Source: Capnocytophaga sputigena
GTDB lineage: Bacteria; Bacteroidota; Bacteroidia; Flavobacteriales; Flavobacteriaceae
NCBI RefSeq assembly: GCF_900446695.1
Contig: NZ_UAVP01000003.1
Coordinates: 783,501-847,500 of the forward strand
Direction of reading: 5' to 3'
Length of the DNA: 64,000 nt
Numbering within the stretch: the first letter of the stretch is position 1; every line of letters begins with the position of its first letter. This document shows, one piece after another, positions 50,587 through 58,542 of the stretch. Position numbers and translations under genes: made by a program. The notes under the pieces were generated by a model. The model saw only the letters and a list, made by a program, of their open reading frames with translations. It was not told where the DNA came from and did not search any database.

Positions 50587-51084
50587 ATGAAAAAACACTT
50601 TTTAACACTTGCCTCTATGGCGATTTTAACCGCTTGTGGTGGCGGCACCAACAACAATAACAACAACAGCAACGATACCACCACCCCCGAAACTACTACC
50701 CCTCAGGCAACCACTACAGCCACCCCTGAACCCGATTTTCCCGATTGGCAAAACCAAAAAGGGGTAAAACCTATTACACTTAACCCGCCTTTAGCCGATA
50801 CCCCTGATGCAGCAATGGCTGCCAAAGGTGAAGAAACTTTCAACAATCTTTGTATTGCCTGCCACCGCCCTAAAAAGCGCCTGATAGGTCCCGCAATGAT
50901 TGGCGTAATGGAACGCCGCACCCCTGAGTGGCTGATGAATATGATACTCTACCCCGATGCGATGGAAAAACAAGACCCTATCGCTAAAAAATTAGTAGAA
51001 GAGTACCAAAGCCTAATGCTCAACCAAAACCTCACCCAGCAACAAGCCCGTGAAGTGCTTGAGTATTTAAGAACGATAAAGTAA
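50587..51084 (+). CDS. Lipoprotein c-type cytochrome
   Basis: A 165-aa protein with lipobox LTACG (C at about 18), a Thr/Pro/Asn-rich linker to about residue 60, and one cytochrome c domain. The haem motif is CIACH and the distal methionine is probably in GPAMIGVM or the later LMLNQN region. It is likely a periplasmic electron carrier anchored to a membrane. The start at 50587 begins at the signal peptide; an in-frame ATG at 50527 lies in repeat DNA and is rejected. Confidence 0.9.
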   Translation: MKKHFLTLASMAILTACGGGTNNNNNNSNDTTTPETTTPQATTTATPEPDFPDWQNQKGVKPITLNPPLADTPDAAMAAKGEETFNNLCIACHRPKKRLIGPAMIGVMERRTPEWLMNMILYPDAMEKQDPIAKKLVEEYQSLMLNQNLTQQQAREVLEYLRTIK

Positions 51085-51093
51085 ATGCTAAAT

Positions 51094-51124
51094 TTGCTAA
51101 TTTGCTAATTAATCCGTACCTTTG
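51094..51124 (+). promoter_or_regulatory. Promoter of pgk
   Basis: TTG (51094-51096) within AATTTGCTAATTTGCTAATT, a 20-bp spacer and TACCTTTG (51117-51124). It is almost the same upstream module as at 48954. Confidence 0.8.
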
Positions 51125-51156
51125 TAGCTTGAAAATATTATTTATATATACAATAT

Positions 51157-52347
51157 ATGAAAACCATAGACAATTTTAACTTTGCGGGCAAGAAAGCCCT
51201 TATTCGTGTGGACTTCAATGTGCCATTAGACGAAAACTTTAAAGTAACCGATAACACTCGTATTGAGGCTGCTAAACCTACTATCGAGAAAATCCTTAAA
51301 GATGGCGGTACTGCAGTGCTTATGAGCCACTTGGGTCGCCCAAAAGGTGAACGCAACGACAAATATTCTCTCCGTCATATCGTTAGCGAAGTAGAAAAAG
51401 TATTAGGTAAAAAAGTGATCTTCGTAGATGATTGTGTAGGCGAAGTAGCCGAAAAAGCTGTAGCAGCAGCTCCTGCTGGTAGTGTAGTACTCCTCGAAAA
51501 CTTGCGCTACCACAATGAAGAAGAAAAAGGTGACGAAAACTTCTCTAAACAATTGGCTAAATTGGGCGATATCTACGTGAACGACGCTTTCGGTACTGCT
51601 CACCGCGCCCACGCTTCTACTACTATTGTAGCAAAATTCTTCCCTAACAATAAATGCTTTGGTTACCTTCTCGCTAAAGAAATTGAAAGCATCGACAAAG
51701 TGATGAGAACCGGTGAAAAACCTGTAACTGCTATCCTTGGTGGTTCTAAAGTTTCTTCTAAAATCACTATCATCGAAAATATTTTAGACAAAGTAAACCA
51801 CCTTATCATCGGTGGTGGTATGGCTTATACCTTTGCTAAAGCACAAGGCGGTAAAGTAGGTAATTCTATCTGTGAGGATGATAAACTCGACCTCGCTCTC
51901 GATATCCTCGCTAAAGCAAAAGCTAAAGGTGTAGAAGTTCACTTGCCTATCGATGTAGTAGCGGCTGATGCTTTCGACAACAACGCTAAAACCCAAGTAG
52001 TACCTGTAAATGCTGTCCCTGATGGTTGGGAAGGTCTTGATGCAGGTCCTAAAACACTCGAAAATATCAAATCAGTATTGCTCGCTTCTAAAACTATTTT
52101 GTGGAATGGCCCTGTAGGAGTGTTTGAAATGCCTAACTTCGCTAAAGGTACTATTGCCGTAGGTGATTATGTTGCCGAAGCTACTAAAAAAGGTGCTTTC
52201 TCTCTCGTAGGTGGTGGCGACTCAGTAGCAGCGGTTAAACAATTTGGCTTTGAAAACAAAGTGAGTTATGTTTCTACCGGTGGTGGTGCTATGCTCGAAA
52301 GCCTCGAAGGATTAGTACTTCCTGGTATCGCTGCTATCAATGAATAG
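51157..52347 (+). CDS. pgk: Phosphoglycerate kinase
   Basis: A glycolytic enzyme that transfers phosphate from 1,3-bisphosphoglycerate to ADP. At 396 aa it has [24 protein letters not shown], the [12 protein letters not shown] nucleotide site and the [14 protein letters not shown]-terminal motif. It has a strong promoter. Codon choice (many GTA, GGT and CTC-poor codons) fits a highly expressed gene. An AraC-type gene follows by 22 bp. Confidence 0.97.
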   Translation: MKTIDNFNFAGKKALIRVDFNVPLDENFKVTDNTRIEAAKPTIEKILKDGGTAVLMSHLGRPKGERNDKYSLRHIVSEVEKVLGKKVIFVDDCVGEVAEKAVAAAPAGSVVLLENLRYHNEEEKGDENFSKQLAKLGDIYVNDAFGTAHRAHASTTIVAKFFPNNKCFGYLLAKEIESIDKVMRTGEKPVTAILGGSKVSSKITIIENILDKVNHLIIGGGMAYTFAKAQGGKVGNSICEDDKLDLALDILAKAKAKGVEVHLPIDVVAADAFDNNAKTQVVPVNAVPDGWEGLDAGPKTLENIKSVLLASKTILWNGPVGVFEMPNFAKGTIAVGDYVAEATKKGAFSLVGGGDSVAAVKQFGFENKVSYVSTGGGAMLESLEGLVLPGIAAINE

Positions 52348-52369
52348 ATGATAAACAATTAGGTGAAAA

Positions 52370-53194
52370 ATGACCTTATTTGTTGAACATATCAATTTGC
52401 AACAATTCTCCACACCCACAAGTGTGGAGAATTATTGTATATTTATGTTTGAAGGCTCAGGAGTCTTTACAGTAGATGCTACCCCGTATACTTATAAGGG
52501 TTACACCTTGCTTTTCCTCTCTCCTTTTCAGCACTTTCAGTGGCAAGAAGCAAGCATTACAACTGCCGAACTTTTGCAATTTCACGGTGATTTCTATTGT
52601 ATAGAATACCACAAAAAAGAAGTTGCTTGCAATGGTTTCCTCTTCAATGCCCTGTTTTTGCAACCTCATATCAGTGTGGCAGAAGCTACTTTTGTAGAAG
52701 TTAAAAATCTATTTAGAAATATAACTGCTGAACTTATAGAGAACAATCCTTTTTCAGAAGCCGTACTGCGGTCTTATCTTCAGCTTATTTTGGCGCTTTC
52801 CAGCAAGGAAAAAAGCCTCTTACTCACCAATGCTCCTCCTCAAACCGAACACACTCTCGCAACCGACTTCCAAGAGCTTTTAGAAAAACACTTCCTTAGT
52901 GAGCGCAACCTCTCTTTCTATGCCGAGGCACTCTCCCTCACCCCTGATGCTTTTAGCAAGAAGCTGAAAAAACTCATCGGGAAAACACCTACCAAACTCC
53001 TCCAAGAGCGATTGGTGTTAGAAGCCAAAAAGCAACTGCACCTCACTCATAAGTCTATCAAAGAAATAGCCTTCGATTTGAATTTTGAAGATGAGTTCTA
53101 TTTCAGTAGATTCTTCAAAAAAAATGTAGGACTCTCACCTAAACACTTCCGCGAAAGTGTAGGTATTTCTATAGTTGCCAATGAAGCAGACTAA
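52370..53194 (+). CDS. AraC-family transcriptional regulator
   Basis: A 274-aa DNA-binding protein. The N-terminal half is a cupin-like sensing domain containing cysteines C23, C77 and C87 and histidines near HGDFYCIEYHKKE. The C-terminal double helix-turn-helix (about 170-270) has AKKQLHLTHKSIKEIAFDLNF and the DEFYFSRFFKKNVGLSPKHFR signature. It lies before a DUF417 gene, which has its own promoter. In E. coli the AraC regulator RclR controls a DUF417 protein, RclC, in response to hypochlorous acid, so the pairing is suggestive. Confidence 0.9.
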   Translation: MTLFVEHINLQQFSTPTSVENYCIFMFEGSGVFTVDATPYTYKGYTLLFLSPFQHFQWQEASITTAELLQFHGDFYCIEYHKKEVACNGFLFNALFLQPHISVAEATFVEVKNLFRNITAELIENNPFSEAVLRSYLQLILALSSKEKSLLLTNAPPQTEHTLATDFQELLEKHFLSERNLSFYAEALSLTPDAFSKKLKKLIGKTPTKLLQERLVLEAKKQLHLTHKSIKEIAFDLNFEDEFYFSRFFKKNVGLSPKHFRESVGISIVANEAD

Positions 53195-53224
53195 AATGTC
53201 TATGTAATCACCTTTTTTATCCAT

Positions 53225-53253
53225 TTGCATTTGCCAAAAAAGCCGTAATTTTG
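53225..53253 (+). promoter_or_regulatory. Promoter of the DUF417 gene
   Basis: TTG (53225-53227), an 18-bp spacer and TAATTTTG (53246-53253). An AraC operator would be expected next to it, but no clear repeat is seen by eye. Confidence 0.55.
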
Positions 53254-53338
53254 CGCCCTGAAAGAACACCCTATCCCCCAAGGGAAAAATCTGTAAAAAT
53301 ATATGGGGATTTTATTTAACAAAAACAATTTTAACAGT

Positions 53339-53971
53339 ATGCAGAAATTATTATCATTTTTAGCAGGAAGCGAACGTAGTTTCGTGAATTTTATTAGAGT
53401 TGCTATCTTCATCGTAATGGCGTGGATAGGTGGCTTAAAAGTATGTCAGTACGAAGCCGATGGCATTGTACCTTTCGTGACTAACAGTCCGTTTATGAGT
53501 TTTTTCTATGCTAATTCAGGTAAAACCGCCATTGATGAGAACGGTGTTACAGGTGAAGCTAACAAAGGTAAAGAAGTAGCTCAATACAAATTGCACAAAA
53601 ACCCCGAAGGTAAAATGGTGAAAGCCAATATCGAGTGGCATAAAGAGAACAACACTTATATTTTCTCTTATGGTTTAGGTGCTTTTATATGCTTGATAGG
53701 GTTACTTACCCTTTTGGGTATTTGGTCACCTAAAATTGGGGTAGTAGGAGGATTGCTTACCTTCGGAATGAGCATCGTTACCCTTTCTTTCCTCATCACT
53801 ACACCAGAAGTGTATGTACCTAATTTAGGTGGTGATATGCCTACTCCAGCTTACGGTTTCCCTTACTTATCAGGAGCTGGACGTTTGGTATTGAAAGATA
53901 TTATAATGTCAGCAGGTGGTTTAATCGCTGCTTCCGAAGCTGCAAGAAGAATTTTAGTAGCTAAGAAATAA
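53339..53971 (+). CDS. DUF417 (YkgB/RclC-like) inner-membrane protein
   Basis: A 210-aa protein with four hydrophobic helices. The family marks include FIRVAIFIVMAWIGGLKVCQYEADGIVPFVTNSP, split across the first helix and loop. A soluble insertion at about 60-105 contains KGKEVAQYKLHKNPEGK, and later ITTPEVYVPNLGGDMP and PYLSGAGRLVLKDIIM follow. The family includes E. coli RclC, part of reactive-chlorine resistance. The start at 53339 agrees with the family; 53303 is an alternative. A loopless terminator follows. Confidence 0.85.
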   Translation: MQKLLSFLAGSERSFVNFIRVAIFIVMAWIGGLKVCQYEADGIVPFVTNSPFMSFFYANSGKTAIDENGVTGEANKGKEVAQYKLHKNPEGKMVKANIEWHKENNTYIFSYGLGAFICLIGLLTLLGIWSPKIGVVGGLLTFGMSIVTLSFLITTPEVYVPNLGGDMPTPAYGFPYLSGAGRLVLKDIIMSAGGLIAASEAARRILVAKK

Positions 53972-53983
53972 GATATTAGTAAT

Positions 53984-54029
53984 AAAAAAATAGGCAACTA
54001 AGAAATTTCTTAGTTGCCTATTTTTTTTA
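53984..54029 (+). terminator. Perfect 22-bp-arm palindromic terminator
   Basis: Arms 53984-54005 and 54006-54027 are fully complementary with no loop, carrying A7 at the left and T7 at the right. It can work in both directions for the convergent DUF417 and PiT genes. Confidence 0.9.
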
Positions 54030-54038
54030 TGATATTAC

Positions 54039-54078
54039 ATACACTTTGGCAAAGTCCAAGGACTTTGGCAAAGTATAC
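54039..54078. repeat. Tandem ACTTTGGCAAAGT element (P4)
   Basis: Two ACTTTGGCAAAGT copies separated by 'ccaagg' (54042-54074). This is the outer arm of the P element found at 34912, 38106 and 50485. Confidence 0.7.
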
Positions 54079-54089
54079 TGATTTTCCTC

Positions 54090-56390
54090 TTATCTCTTAT
54101 CTCTTACCTCTTGTTGAAGATTGATAAGGTTTATTTTCTTCTTCTTATTTTGCTGTTTTTGGTACTCGTCAAACTGCATTAGCAAGTTGTTGTTAGCACG
54201 GATAAGCGCATTGGTTTCTAGCAAGATACTAAAGTATAGCTTCGTGGTTTTATGACTGGTTTCAGTAGTGCGAATACGGTCGATTTGTTTTTGTACCATT
54301 TTTGATACTTCGTTTTTCAACACTTTGCAATCTTCAAAAATGATATGCAACTTGTTATAGTCTGAGCCTTTAAATATTTCAGCTTCTGCCTTAAACACCT
54401 CTTCCATCTTGTCCGAAATGTATTTCAAATCCCTCAGCTGGTTGAACTTAAGGTTCTTGTGATTGTTGTTCACGTGCTCGTAGCTGTTGAGGGTAATAGC
54501 GGTGAGACACTGCGCCATATCCTGCAAGCAATCCAAAATGAGTATATAGAACTTACTTGACGCTACCGAACTCTCATTCAGCGATTTGATAAAGTAATAC
54601 ACATTACCTTTCAACTCGTCGAGTTCTTTTTCTAACTTTTTAGCGTTTTTCTTGTTTTTGGTAAGTTTAGCGAGGTCTTGTGTACCGAGGTTCTTCACCA
54701 CCTTGCTATAAAGCTCATCGATGCGGAAAATCGTTTCGGATACGTAGTTAGAACTTTCTTTGATTACCCCGCCAATGGTCGCCAAGTCAGCGCGTTCAAA
54801 GCGTTTGCCTTGCGCTTTAGCTTTCTGTTTATTGCGGTAAATCACAGCATTGCGAATAAGTACAAAGCCTACTACCATAATCATCACGATAAGTCCAATC
54901 ACACTGCCATAGTACAATATTCCTGAAACTATAAAAGCCCCAATAAAAGCCACGATAGCCGTTAAGAACCAACCGCCGATTACGTTTAGCACCCCTGCCA
55001 CGCGGTACACAGCACTGTCGCGACCCCAAGCCCTATCGGCAAGCGAGGAACCCATCGCCACCATAAAGGTTACATAAGTGGTAGAGAGCGGCAATTTGAA
55101 TGAAGTACCAACTGCAATCAAACTACTCGATACCACAAGGTTGATAGCAGCGCGCACAAGGTCGAAAGCGGGGAGATCTTCTTCTTTTACATTGGGGTCG
55201 GGTTCTGGTTTTTCAAAACGACTGTCTATTTTCCTACTGAGCGATTTAGGCATTACAAACTCCACTGCATTGGCGCAAATCACGGTAATACGCACCAAAA
55301 AACGCGACAAGAAGTTAGACGAGAATTTCTCTTCACCGCCCTCACTTTGGCGTGAGAGGTTCACCCCTGTATCAATCACGTGGCGTGCTTTTTTAGAAAA
55401 CCAAAGGGTGAGAATCATCACAAAGCCTGTGAGCAATAGCAAGAAAGTAGGGGTAGTGATTTCCCCGTCGGCTAAAGCCCCCATTAGCAAACCATTGTGT
55501 GCTGCCCCCGAGTTATGCCATATATCATACGACTGATAAGCGGCTACCGGCACCCCGATAAAGTTCACCAAGTCGTTACCCGCAAAAGCCATCGCCAAAG
55601 CAAAAGTACCACTGAGGATAATCACGCTAAAGATATTCACTTTCATACGGATAAGTACTTGTGAGAGCACCGAAAAGAAAATAAAACAGCCAATGAGCAG
55701 AAGAATGATATTAGCATCTATCCACGCAATGGCTTCTTTAGGAATGAAAGCAACGTCTTTGAGTCCTTTAAAAATAATAAAGTAGGAAAGACCTGTGAGC
55801 GACAAGCCGCCAAATACCCCTCCTACATATTTTACATTGTTTTGATATTTAAAACTGAACACCAATCGGGCTAAGTATTGCACAATGGTACCCACTGTAA
55901 AGGCAATAGCTACCGAGGTAAAAATACCCATAATAATCTTGCGAGCCTCGGATGTATTGATGTAGTCGAAAGCGGTGAGCAATGGTTGGCCACTTGTAAA
56001 GGTTTTGATAGTCGCTACACACATTGCAGCCCCCAAAAGCTCGAAAACTATAGATACAGTAGTAGAAGTAGGCAACCCTATAGAGTTGAAGAGGTCGAAA
56101 AGAAGAATATCGGCAAGAATAACCGACATAAAGATGATCATTACCTCATCAAAATAGAAGAGTTGGGGGTTAAAAATCCCTTTGCGGGCAATTTCCATCA
56201 TTCCACTCGAGAAAACAGCACCGATGGCTACCCCCACGCTCGCAACTATCATAATCGTGCGAATAGTTGCCACTTTTGAGCCAACAGCCGAGTTGAGAAA
56301 GTTCGCTGCGTCGTTGCTTACCCCCACTACTAAGTCTATGATAGCGAGCACTAAGAACACGAACAGCATAAAAATGTAAACCTGTTCCAT
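54090..56390 (-). CDS. PiT-type inorganic phosphate transporter
   Basis: A 766-aa inner-membrane transporter of the PHO4 family. The N-terminal repeat has GVSNDAANFLNSAVGSK and the second has AGNDLVNFIGVPVAA, the two phosphate-binding signatures. About ten transmembrane helices are followed by a cytosolic helical domain (about 560-766) resembling PhoU-like coiled-coil regions. The C-terminal residues EVRDKR are encoded by an intergenic 'gaggtaagagataagaga' word repeat. The start at 56390 is supported by a promoter -7 box (56415-56422); the longer 56492 reading enters repeat DNA. Confidence 0.9.
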   Translation of the reverse strand: MEQVYIFMLFVFLVLAIIDLVVGVSNDAANFLNSAVGSKVATIRTIMIVASVGVAIGAVFSSGMMEIARKGIFNPQLFYFDEVMIIFMSVILADILLFDLFNSIGLPTSTTVSIVFELLGAAMCVATIKTFTSGQPLLTAFDYINTSEARKIIMGIFTSVAIAFTVGTIVQYLARLVFSFKYQNNVKYVGGVFGGLSLTGLSYFIIFKGLKDVAFIPKEAIAWIDANIILLLIGCFIFFSVLSQVLIRMKVNIFSVIILSGTFALAMAFAGNDLVNFIGVPVAAYQSYDIWHNSGAAHNGLLMGALADGEITTPTFLLLLTGFVMILTLWFSKKARHVIDTGVNLSRQSEGGEEKFSSNFLSRFLVRITVICANAVEFVMPKSLSRKIDSRFEKPEPDPNVKEEDLPAFDLVRAAINLVVSSSLIAVGTSFKLPLSTTYVTFMVAMGSSLADRAWGRDSAVYRVAGVLNVIGGWFLTAIVAFIGAFIVSGILYYGSVIGLIVMIMVVGFVLIRNAVIYRNKQKAKAQGKRFERADLATIGGVIKESSNYVSETIFRIDELYSKVVKNLGTQDLAKLTKNKKNAKKLEKELDELKGNVYYFIKSLNESSVASSKFYILILDCLQDMAQCLTAITLNSYEHVNNNHKNLKFNQLRDLKYISDKMEEVFKAEAEIFKGSDYNKLHIIFEDCKVLKNEVSKMVQKQIDRIRTTETSHKTTKLYFSILLETNALIRANNNLLMQFDEYQKQQNKKKKINLINLQQEVRDKR

Positions 56391-56414
56391 AACACTTATA
56401 CTGGTTTGAGGGCA

Positions 56415-56422
56415 CAAAGGTA
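56415..56422 (-). promoter_or_regulatory. -7 box of the PiT transporter gene
   Basis: TACCTTTG on the minus strand, 25 bp before the start. It is preceded by three TTAGCAAA words (56427-56450), in the opposite orientation to other promoters, so no TTG is formed. Confidence 0.6.
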
Positions 56423-56531
56423 CTATATAATTTGCTAATTTGCTAATTTGCTGATTAGAAAATTTAAAAATCAGAAAATTAGTAACACCCATTTTCTCTT
56501 TCTCTACACCTACTCACTTCAGGTCTCTCAA

Positions 56532-56706
56532 TCTTAAACAAATGTTAAATATTCTCTTTGATAAAAGTAATATTTTCACACCATTTATTCTCACAACTTT
56601 TTGTAAAACAAAATATTATTACTCACAAAAACAACTGTCACCGCATAGCTTGCTAAATTTTTTTCACACTCACACTTGTATAGTATTTTTCTTTTTTGTA
56701 CTTTTG
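56532..56706 (+). promoter_or_regulatory. Duplicated 175-bp regulatory block, copy A
   Basis: It is nearly identical to 58304-58478: the same length, no indels, and about 11 substitutions in small patches, by eye. It ends with TTG (56676-56678), 20 bp and TACTTTTG (56699-56706), the promoter for the lipoprotein at 56732. Confidence 0.85.
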
Positions 56707-56731
56707 CCCAATAACTAAAAAAAAAGAAACA

Positions 56732-57952
56732 ATGAAAAAATTTTTAACTATTTTGGCAATTATTGCCCTCACTCTTGCAAGTTGTAGCAAAGATAAAGAA
56801 AATTGTAATTGCAATAATGACAATGGTAATAATGGTGGCACTAAAACCCCTACAGCTACTATCAAACCTAACCAAATAATATTAGGTTTTCCTAAAGACT
56901 TTAAGAAATTCAATATTACTGAATTTATCCCTGCAAACTACTCCTTTTACTACGATGTTGATAGGGGAGTTGGTCCTATCATTAATGACCCTAATCTATT
57001 AGAGCTGGACAATAAAGTGTTAAATGCTTTTTTTGAGAAATATAACATTGTAAATAGTGATGGTTTTGAATTTACTCACTCTGATGGTGGAGTCCCTTTT
57101 GCAAACAATGAACATAAAAAAGAAATAACACAAATACCTTATAAAATTAAGCCTATTAATTTTTATTCCAATCCTCCACTCCCTCCTCTTAACCCAAATA
57201 GTGTTTTTGGGTTAGATGAAAAGGAAAATATTGTTGTATTTTATGAGTCTGATGGGGATGCTTTAGATATTCTTAAAGGAGGTGAGTTTAGACTCAAGGC
57301 ATTAAAATTTTATAAATTTGCTACTAAAGAGGCTTATAAAGAATATGTGAATATGCTTAGAAGTATTTATGTTGATGATTATGAAAAATATCATTTTTAT
57401 GACTTACCTGTAAAGCCTCTACCTCTTATTTATTGTGGTAATGCTTTCAAATTATCTTGGGTAGGAGGAGATTCAGCCCTTCCTTCATTTATTCCTAAAA
57501 CCATTGATAACGAAAAAGTTAGAAAAAAAGTAGCAAAATCATCAATTGCTCTTCCTTTTAGTTACTACAATACAGGAAAAACTATGGAGTCTTTGAATCA
57601 TCAATATAAAAACGCTTTTGAAGGAAAGTATCGTTTTGAAATCTATTACAAATATCATTATATTGATAACGGAGACTATGCGATGGAACCTTTTAATCTT
57701 TTTCACCGTGGCCCAGGAGATCATTTTTTAAGCATTCAGATAGGAGGTTCAAGAATTAGTAATTATATTGATTTGCTACATTTAATCATTAAACCTATAC
57801 CTGAACATAAAGCTATTGCCTTTTATGAAATGGGAGGGTTAAAGGCTTTTCTATTATTTCCTAATGATGAGTCATACAATGAGTATATGGCTATGCTAAA
57901 AGATATTTTTAACACTCCAGAAGCACAAGAAACTATCTTCTTGAATTTTTAA
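56732..57952 (+). CDS. Large lipoprotein of unknown function
   Basis: A 406-aa lipoprotein with lipobox LASC at about residue 17, followed by a Lys/Asn/Cys-rich spacer (KDKENCNCNNDNGNNGG). The mature part contains two similar halves, each with a YKEYVNMLRSIYVDD / YNEYMAMLKDIFNTP segment near the end, suggesting an internal duplication. No family is recognised. It shares its promoter block with the T9SS type B protein gene at 58543, so the two may be co-regulated. Confidence 0.75.
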   Translation: MKKFLTILAIIALTLASCSKDKENCNCNNDNGNNGGTKTPTATIKPNQIILGFPKDFKKFNITEFIPANYSFYYDVDRGVGPIINDPNLLELDNKVLNAFFEKYNIVNSDGFEFTHSDGGVPFANNEHKKEITQIPYKIKPINFYSNPPLPPLNPNSVFGLDEKENIVVFYESDGDALDILKGGEFRLKALKFYKFATKEAYKEYVNMLRSIYVDDYEKYHFYDLPVKPLPLIYCGNAFKLSWVGGDSALPSFIPKTIDNEKVRKKVAKSSIALPFSYYNTGKTMESLNHQYKNAFEGKYRFEIYYKYHYIDNGDYAMEPFNLFHRGPGDHFLSIQIGGSRISNYIDLLHLIIKPIPEHKAIAFYEMGGLKAFLLFPNDESYNEYMAMLKDIFNTPEAQETIFLNF

Positions 57953-57974
57953 ATAGTACACCTATTAATAAATC

Positions 57975-58016
57975 TAAAAAAACTTTGGCAAATCCTCAAC
58001 TTTGCCAAAGTTTTTT
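57975..58016 (+). terminator. Terminator built from P-type repeat arms
   Basis: AAAAAACTTTGGCAAA, loop, TTTGCCAAAGTTTTTT. The stem is the same ACTTTGGCAAAGT arm as in the P elements, here used as a terminator for the lipoprotein gene. Confidence 0.8.
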
Positions 58017-58478
<462 letters not shown>

Positions 58479-58542
58479 TGCGATTTATGGTGCTTTGTAG
58501 GCACTTTTCTTATAGCAATGTTTTTTTAAATTTTTAGATGAA

